Positions 56,844 to 64,000 of a stretch of 64,000 bases of DNA are shown piece after piece (within the stretch, counting starts at the first letter, position 1; each line of letters starts with the position of its first letter). This stretch comes from Glebionis coronaria (taxonomy: Eukaryota > Streptophyta > Magnoliopsida > Asterales > Asteraceae), in assembly GCA_025667525.1 (NCBI GenBank), contig CM046874.1, forward strand, positions 278,750,380-278,814,379, in the 5' to 3' direction. The position numbers were made by a program, and so were the translations under genes. A model generated the notes under the pieces. That model was given only the letters and a program-made list of their open reading frames with translations, ran no database searches and was not told the DNA's origin.

Positions 56844-57365
56844 GATTTTTAAAAGATCTCTCGACCTATTACACATCTTCTTGAAAAAGAAGCACGTTTT
56901 GTCTTTGACGAAGATTGTGTACGAGCCTTTGAAATCCTTAAGAGGAAACTTACTGAAGCTCCCATTCTTGTTGCTCCCAATTGGAACCTCCCCTTTGAGC
57001 TCATGTGTGATGCTAGTGACTACGCTATTGGGGCCGTATTGGGGCAACGTCATGAAAAACACTTCTTGCCTATTCACTATGCTAGCAAGACGATGGCCGA
57101 GGCTCAACTAAAATACACTACAACGGAGAAGGAGTTCCTTGCCGTGGTGTATGCATTTGAGAAATTTCGACCTTATCTCGTCTTGACGAAATGCATAGTG
57201 TATACGGATCATTCGGCTATCAAGTATCTTATGGCTAAACAAGATGCTAAGCCGAGATTACTTCGTTGGATTCTCCTCCTTCAAGAATTTAATCACAAAA
57301 TCGTTCACTAAAAAGGAGCCGAGAATCTAGCTGCCGATCATCTTTCTTGTTTGGAAGATCCTCAC
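56844..57365 (+). pseudogene. pol: Athila RNase H
   Basis: Protein-like from the RT stop: the first part is out of frame (56844-57000), then [20 protein letters not shown] (first Asp), [20 protein letters not shown] (Glu), [20 protein letters not shown] (Asp), [12 protein letters not shown]. Stops at 57309 (TAA) and 57366 (TAA). Confidence 0.88.
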
Positions 57366-58738
57366 TAAAGTGTTTATGAGCCCAAGGAAATCACCGAAAC
57401 ATTTTCGCTCGAGACACTTGGTGTAGTGAATTCTAAGCTTGATTCTTCCACCCTATGGTTTGCAGACATCGCAAATTACCATGCGGACAACTTCATCATC
57501 AAGGGTATGACGACTCAAGAAAAACGAAAATTCTTTCGTGACGTAAAGTTCTACTTTTGGAACGACCCTTACTTGTTTCGGACTTGTGCGGATCAAATTA
57601 TTCGACGTTGTGTCTTTGGTACCGAAGCTTCTAATATCCTTAGATCTTGTCACGAGGGACCCACGGGTGGTCACCATGGTGTTAATCTCACGGCTAAGAA
57701 GGTCTTTGATGCCGGTTTCTTTTGGCCTACTATTTACCGAGATGCACATGAGCTTGTGAAGTCGTGTGACTCATGCCAACGACAAGGAAAAGCCTCACAA
57801 AAAGATGAAATGCCACAAAATATCATCCAAGTGTATGAGATCTTTGACGTTTGGGGCATCGACTTTATGGGGCCGTTCCCATCATCTCATGGTAATAAGT
57901 ACATCCTTGTCGTCGTGGACTACCTATCTAAGTGAGTGGAGGCTAAGGCTTTGCCCACTAATGATGCTCGTGTGGTAGTCAAGTTTTTGAAAAGCTTGTT
58001 TTCTCGGTTTGGAACCCCTCGTGCGATCATAAGCGATCGTGGAACCCATTTTTGTAATGACCAATTCGAAAGGGACCTAAGGAAATATGGGGTTACACAT
58101 CGACTTTCTACGGCTTATCACCCACAAACGAGTGGTCAAGTCGAGGTTTCAAACCGCGCATTAAAGAGGATCTTGGAGAGATCCGTTGGGGAAAACCGAC
58201 AATCTTGGTCGGATAAGTTGGACGATGCATTATGGGCTTTTAGGACCGCTCATAAGACGCCCATTGGGTGCAATCCTTATAAGCTTGTGTATGGGAAAAA
58301 TTGTCATTTGCCAATTGAATTGGAACACAAGGCTTATTGGGCCCTAAAGCATTGTAATGATGACATGGAGACCGCGGGAAAACACCGGAAAATGCAGTTA
58401 AATGAATTCGATGAATTAAGGGATATTGCTTATGAAAATTCATTGATTTATAAGGAAAAGACTAAAAAGTTGCATGATTCTAAAATTAAAAACCGAGTTT
58501 TTAACATTGGGGATCAAGTTTTTCTTTTTAATTCTCGTTTGAAGATCTTTTCCTGTAAGTTGAATCCCGTTGGTCTGGTCCATTCACTGTGACTAAAGTT
58601 TTTCCTTATGGGACCATCGAGCTAGCTCAAAATGATGGCCCCAATTTCAAGGTGAATGGACATAGGTTGAAGCACTACTTTGGCGGGGAAGTTCCATCCT
58701 TGAACTAGATCCACCAAATCACCTTCCCCAATGATAAT
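57366..58738 (+). pseudogene. pol: Athila integrase
   Basis: [40 protein letters not shown] with [10 protein letters not shown] (HHCC finger), [16 protein letters not shown] (first Asp), TGA at 57933 (Trp position), [14 protein letters not shown] (second Asp), [20 protein letters not shown] (Glu), WAFRTAHKTPIGCNPYKLVY, and the C-terminal VFNIGDQVFLFNSRLKIFS. A frameshift near 58560-58590 precedes YGTIELAQNDGPNFKVNGHR and KHYFGGE, stop near 58736. All three DDE residues are present. Confidence 0.9.
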
Positions 58739-60200
58739 TAGTATTGAGGGGATCGAGTCGAGCTCATGACTCGGTAATCAAAAACGAGGTGCCTCGTGGG
58801 GAAGTCTCATGCTTATCCTATGTACATATTATCGCTTTCTAATGTAGTAACATGTGGGGATTTGTGCCCTTCCAACCTTTGTTCCGTGGTTGTTTGTGAA
58901 TTGTGGATTTTAGATGATCATTATCTTCACGATTGGAGCCTCTCGTGCTCGTTTTATGGGAGAACTCGATCGTTTGCTATGAAGACTTTCTCAATATCCA
59001 TGATATATCCTTTAATGTTCTAACCTTAGGTTTATAGCACACTTCATAAACGGCTATTAATTTAACGGTTACACCCTTTCCATGCTAGATTAGGCATTCG
59101 ACTACGTCTCTAGTATGGGGGTGTTTGCACCCCTAGACTCGAAACATTGAGGACAATGTTTAACTTTAGTATGGGGGGTGAATACATACTTGCCTTGCCA
59201 AACCTTCACGCTTTCCAAAGTTTGTCTTTTTGTTTATCGTTTTTGTTGCAAAATAAGCCTAAAAATGGCAAAATTTTAAAATTTTTCTCATGTTTTATAA
59301 GTGTTTGAAGACACGAATGTAGGTTTTCTGATGGCGAGAATAAGAGTAATTTCTGACTCGACCGTGCGTGTTGAGCACTTAGCTTTGATTTCTTAACTTC
59401 ACATTAGGCTAAGTCTCTTAAATGAGGACGAGAAATGATAGTGTTAATTATAAGTTACTATGCTAAACGTAGAGTACTCGTATTCTTTCAAAAACTCATG
59501 TGTTCTCGTTATTTGCTTATTCTCCCTTCGCATGTAAATATTTTTTGCTTAATAAATATTGACTTAGCGGTTTAGTCTTGATTATTGGGTTTCTAGTCTT
59601 TTCTAGTATCTTCCGTGTAATTAAATTGGGAAGACATTAAGGTATCGTCAGCGTCACGGTTTTGAAGTATTGGCACCCGAATAATCAAAAGCATCACCCA
59701 ATAATAAGATTTAAAGTGCTCACCTAAATCAAGCAAACAATTTGAAGCCCCACAAGGCCGAAAAATCTATGCAAAATTGAAAGTGAATCAAGCCTTAATA
59801 TTTGAAGCTTTAAAGATCCAAAATTCGCCTTAGCATGAGGATATACGTCTTTGGCTAATAAAACCACCGATGAGGTGGATAATAAAGGCAAGGCAAGACC
59901 GAAGTCATAATAAAAGCTTCATGGCGAAGTTGAATAAAAGATGGAGGCAAACCAAAGATAATAAGGCCCTTCCGTTAGGGGGCGTATAAAAGTCTTGGTA
60001 ATAAGTCTCATGTTCAAAACCGTTATAAAACCGTGTTTATCGATCCTTCTTGTCAACTTATTTTTTTGACATCGTTGGTTATTGATTTGATGGTCTTGGT
60101 TACACCGTTAGGACTCTATTTTTAGACCCAAATCTCTATTATCGCATAAGTCAAACAATGTATCCTCGTGAAACATTCAAGACAAAATAAAATATAAGAG
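58739..60200 (+). other. Athila 3' non-coding region
   Basis: Aligned in parts with the 3' region of the minus-strand Athila (for example CTTAACCG/ACGAGGTGCCTCGTG near 58785). Purine tracts CTCTAGTATGGGGGTG (59108-59122) and TTTAGTATGGGGGGTG (59165-59180) with GAGGACAATG between. No env ORF; no LTR follows. Confidence 0.65.
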
Positions 60201-60239
60201 ATACAACTTAGGAAATTGGGAGGATAAGTGAAATTGAGT

Positions 60240-63200
60240 ATAATGCAGTTCGTTTTCTCTCGATTCTTAACCAATAGAACGTCCAACCAATATCGGGTTT
60301 TTAATTGTTCTTGGTTGTTAAGCTTGTTTGGTAATCTATTGCTAATTCAACAAAAGCTTGCAAAACGGAAAAATATTACCTACGTATATGTAAACAAATT
60401 GCAAATACCACGTTTTTATTCAAGTAAAAAAAATAAAATGCAAAATTTGAAACTAAAGGGACTGAAATTGTAAATTCTATGAAAAGTAAATGCTTGAAAT
60501 GTAAACTCTAACAATTATGGAGACTAAAAATGTAAATCTGTTAACTAAAAGGATCAAAAATGTAACAACTATAACAAACTTGCCAAAATTGTAACAAACT
60601 AACAAAATACTAACTGAAATCTAACAACTTTCAAATTCCAGGGACCTAAACAATGCAAACCCTAAATTCTTGGAAGATTAGCCAAATTTTAACACTGTTA
60701 AGAACAATAAGGACTAAAGTGCAATTTCTGAAAGTTTTTAAGCAAAAACGGGACACAAGAGAAAATAAGCTCGTTCTGGCTTATTACTCAACCAAATGGG
60801 ATGAAACAACTTGCAAAACGTTTCAAATTCAAAATAAGCTACGTGTGTCTAAGGAATTTAGCTAAAGATCCAAAATAAGCAAATGAGTGCTTATTAATAA
60901 GCTCAAATTAAGCTCTAGCCAATCTAATCAACCACAACTGGATTTTTCTCTTGAAACTGATTAAGCAACTGATTTAAAGATTGGGAAATCAAACCAGAAC
61001 AAATTTCATCCAGTAATAAGCTCTAAATCTGAATTAAGCTAAAAATAGCTTATGTTGACCAAGCGTTGACCAGCTTTTTTTCAAAAAGCTAAAAATCTCA
61101 AATATCATGTAACTCAACTACTTATTGGGGTTTGTGAAGAAAAATTGCTAAGTCTATGAATAGAATATTGAGATACAAATTCTCAGCCTTCAAGTTACAG
61201 AAACTTGAATTTAGTCTACTTTGCTGATTTTGGCTTATTTCTAAGTGCTTAATGAAAACTGTATAAAATCCTTCTAGACTCTAAAACTATATGATATAAG
61301 CTACAAGTAGAAACAAGTTTGATCCAATTTCATCCAGTTTTGAGTTAGTTCTAGCACATTGAAATTGGTAAGTTTTTAAAACCAAAGCTGAATGAAAGCT
61401 GACCCAAACTATTCAAGTGCCATTTGCCTGTTTGACTTTGCATTTGACTTGTAAAAGGTTTAAAACAACTTGTCAACACTTAAGGACTGTAAATGAACTT
61501 TAAAAATCCAATTCTCAATGTTTGAAATCTATTATTAAGCTATTTCCAAACACTCCTTTAACTATGTTTTTCAAATTTTTACAAATGATTATTAAGATCT
61601 AGTTAACTCTGAATTAAAAGCTATAGCAAAATAGATTTGGTGAACACAATGAAAGACTTTTACACTAAAAGCAATCAATTATCCAAGCTAAGACTCCAAT
61701 TAAGCTATAAGGCTAAAAGGTACTAAAAAAATGCAGTAAACTACAAATTCTCAAACCAGTAAACAATTAAGCAGTAACTAAACTTCAATCACTCAAAATC
61801 CAATCAAACAGCAACTACTATCAATTATATCATGCAGCCATCAGATTTAAACTAGGAAAATAAGCATGGCATTTGACTGTTGAGTGGAACAAAAATCAAG
61901 TAGCTTAAAACCTATTGTAGATAGCCTTTGAGAAGAAGAGGAGCGCTGAGCTCTCTTGCCCTAGTGATAACCACCACCTATCACTAGAAATCAACAAGTA
62001 TCAATCAAAAAATCAACTAGAATCCATCAATCTGCTTGAAAACTCCATTAGATTATGTAATGACTGAATTAGGATCAAACAGCTAGCAAACTTCACAAAT
62101 TTCAGTTATGATCAATGATTGATGATAACAAACACTCAACAGCAACAACAATATCCAAATTCAGCAAGAATTGAACTGAGATGAGAAGAACAGATTTGGC
62201 GGGAAAAAGTGAATTTGAATTTTATTACTGAAAAACGGTTACAAAGCTGTTACAAAGGTAGTAACTAACTAACTGACTCAAGAGTTTGTCAGACTCTTGA
62301 GTAGTTAGGGTAAGAATGAGGGAAAAAGGAAAGGAAAAGTTTAACTAGGTGTTTTTACAAATTTAAGCTACCACTGAAAATGAAGTACAATCTAGCTATT
62401 TATAGGCACAAAGGAGAAGTTAGTTGGGGTTGGTGACGTGTCAGAACCAATCCTAGCTTGCCACGTGGAGAATTCTGCATTTTGTACTTTGAAGGTATGA
62501 ACAAGGATTTGGGGTTTCTTGATTGGATGGATGAAATGTTAATTGAGTTGCACCATTGAATTCGTCTCTCCAAATTGATCAACTTTGGTGTTTAAACCTT
62601 TCCATGAAATGGCTTCTATCTCAAACGCGATTCTGGGAATTTTTTCTTTGAAGAAGATGACACGTGTAAGCCTTTGATTGGTTTAAATTTAGTCACACGG
62701 ATCAAACTGTTTGGATTTGGTAATAAATGTGAGGCGGCGGTAGTGGATATTAATTGTGATTAAGTGGCAATCCGTGTGACTTGCTCTCTCTCCTCCCATT
62801 GGTTGAACTATTTATCACATGGATCAAACTCAAATAACTTCCCAATCTTGGCAGAATAAGCCCCTTAACTTGGCAGAATGTAAATTTGAACTTGTAGCTT
62901 CATTCCTTTGACATATTTGGTCCTTCAACTTCTATAACTTGTACAAAATGGTCCTTTGACTGAGTTGACTTGAGAGTTGACCAAGTTTGACTTGAATCTT
63001 GACTTTACATTATTTGCACTTTTAGTCCTTCAACTTTCATAACTTGTCAAGATAGGTCCTTATACTTCAAAGTCTTGTCACTTTTGATCCTCTTTTGTCT
63101 TTTTCATCCATTTGAGCTTGATTTTTCCTTGTTTGCTTGAAAATGTATCTTTTTACCTACACAAGTGCACACAAACACAAACATACCACATAACACTGTT

Positions 63201-63279
63201 TTTGCCAAATAAATTGGTATTTTGCTTCATGTTTTAGGGTTATTTGTTATAAAAAGGATATGAGTTTAAGCTCATATCA
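60240..63279 (-). mobile_element. LTR of a second minus-strand Athila
   Basis: Element-sense start TGATATGAG at 63279, just after a purine tract, with a terminal hairpin and a U3 tract of GGTCCTT motifs (62880-63110), TATA box 62396-62405. Left end not resolved (60.2-60.5 kb). A run of GGGACT/GGATC motifs at 60450-60720 in inverse sense could be part of it or of another fragment. No genes; frames at 60228-60865 and 62400-62582 are short. Confidence 0.7.
62396..62405 (-). promoter_or_regulatory. Athila LTR TATA box
   Basis: CTATAAATAG on the minus strand, 0.88 kb into the LTR. Confidence 0.6.
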
Positions 63280-63290
63280 AATTCCCCTAC
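63280..63290 (-). promoter_or_regulatory. Athila polypurine tract
   Basis: Minus-strand GTAGGGGAATT before LTR start TGATATGAG; GACATGACAATG upstream matches the equivalent position of the other Athila elements. Confidence 0.7.
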
Positions 63291-64000
63291 ACTTGAACAT
63301 TGTCATGTCCTCATGCAATATTATATTTCAAGGCTCAAAAATTTACATTTCCCTCATAATTAATCCACCTTGGCCATATGAGATGCATTTATGCTACTCT
63401 AAACTAAATGATGCATGATTTTTTACTTTTAATGATGCAATGAATCAAAATACAATTCTATCTATATCTTTTTGATTTTTCTTGAAATGGTTTTGATGGA
63501 AATAACTCATAAAGAATTAAATGACTTAGATTAGGGCTTGGGTACCATAGACATTTATCACCCTCAAGTTTCACTTTCCCCATACCAAGCTTAAAAATAA
63601 GATCATTGCATTCACAAGTAAAAAGTGCATCAACTTATTCATGACAATTAAATGTGGAACCGGTTATTATTTGAGCAAATTGCTCGTGGGAAAATTTGTC
63701 ATTATTCAAGTGTGAAGTATAAGAAGTGTAAAATCCAAAAATAAGGAAGCACGGTTTTAATCCTAAGTAATCATCTCATCCATTACTTGAAAAACCGCTC
63801 ACAATTAATACAAGTCCGTATTAAGAGTAATAAGCCATTCGCCTTATGTGTAAAATCCTAATGTAATGCTTTCATAAGTAGCTACACACTCGCTAAGGAA
63901 AGAAAAATAAAACTCACGCAATAATTTACATCCGCATCTTTTTGAGATTTTGGATCTTCAACCCCGCAACCCGTCAAGGTAATATTGGATTGGAGCAATC
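63291..64000 (-). other. 3' non-coding region of the second minus-strand Athila
   Basis: Related to 38992-39500 (for example CATTGTCATGTCCTCATGCA, and later GAAGCACGG). No ORF. Continues beyond the window. Confidence 0.65.

Larger units (their letters stand above)
48117..60200 (+). mobile_element. Athila-type Ty3/gypsy element, plus strand
   Basis: 5' LTR (48117-52336), tRNA-Asp-type primer site, gag, spacer, protease, RT, RNase H, integrase, 3' non-coding region. Right end unclear: a minus-strand Athila LTR starts near 60.2-60.5 kb before any 3' LTR of this element, so the rest lies beyond the window. Inserted in Tekay LTR copy C (left flank GTTAG). Genes broken by about three frameshifts and four stops. 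No env ORF. Confidence 0.88.

Overview
This window is gene-poor plant nuclear DNA made almost entirely of LTR retrotransposons nested in one another. I recognise no intact single-copy host gene, tRNA, rRNA or CRISPR array. The element families (Tekay-type and Athila-type Ty3/gypsy, Sirevirus-type Ty1/copia) point to a flowering plant. The accessory ORF of the copia element resembles proteins I associate with Asteraceae genomes, but that lineage guess is an inference.

Layout. 1-1312: the end of an Athila/Tat-like LTR with a tract of TTCCGAATAG/TTCCGCATAG motifs. 1313-3575: scrambled remnants with gypsy LTR-edge motifs. 3576-7161: a 3.6-kb gypsy LTR holding a 41-bp hairpin tandem array, (AT)93 and a 169-bp tandem repeat. 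7162-17253: a degenerate Tekay/Del chromovirus whose gag appears to hold three spliceosomal-type introns. Its 3' LTR is interrupted by a clean 1,695-bp solo LTR (13419-15113, target duplication GTCGG). 17254-18127: a gag-like fragment and a small LTR. 18128-35055: a copia 5' LTR and gag, split by a Tekay-family solo LTR (19829-34137, duplication GTCAA). That solo LTR is itself split by an 11.6-kb minus-strand Sirevirus-like copia element (20787-32412, duplication TGGGG).

35056-42370: the 3' half of a minus-strand Athila (integrase, 3' region, 3.9-kb LTR). 42371-46359: a young non-coding copia-type element with 290/300-bp LTRs and no target duplication. 46360-48116: a minus-strand Tekay LTR fragment. 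48117 to about 60200: a plus-strand Athila with a 4.2-kb 5' LTR, tRNA-Asp-type primer site and degenerate gag, protease, RT, RNase H and integrase. About 60240-64000: the LTR and 3' region of another minus-strand Athila running off the window.

Order of events from nesting: the copia at 18128 is older than the Tekay-family solo LTR inside it, which is older than the Sirevirus-like element. The Sirevirus-like LTRs differ by 7 substitutions and 1 indel, so it is young, yet its genes are already broken by a few frameshifts and stops. The Tekay pol has at least 13 in-frame stops across gag-pol, mostly TAG.

Best candidates for something undescribed: the three intron-like segments in the Tekay gag; a short motif (AGCAGGGGAA) scattered about 25 times through coding and non-coding parts of the copia element; hairpins at the 5' tip of every Athila LTR whose stems differ in sequence but stay complementary; and species of short-motif tracts (TTCCGA, GCGATGG) inside retroelement leader regions.
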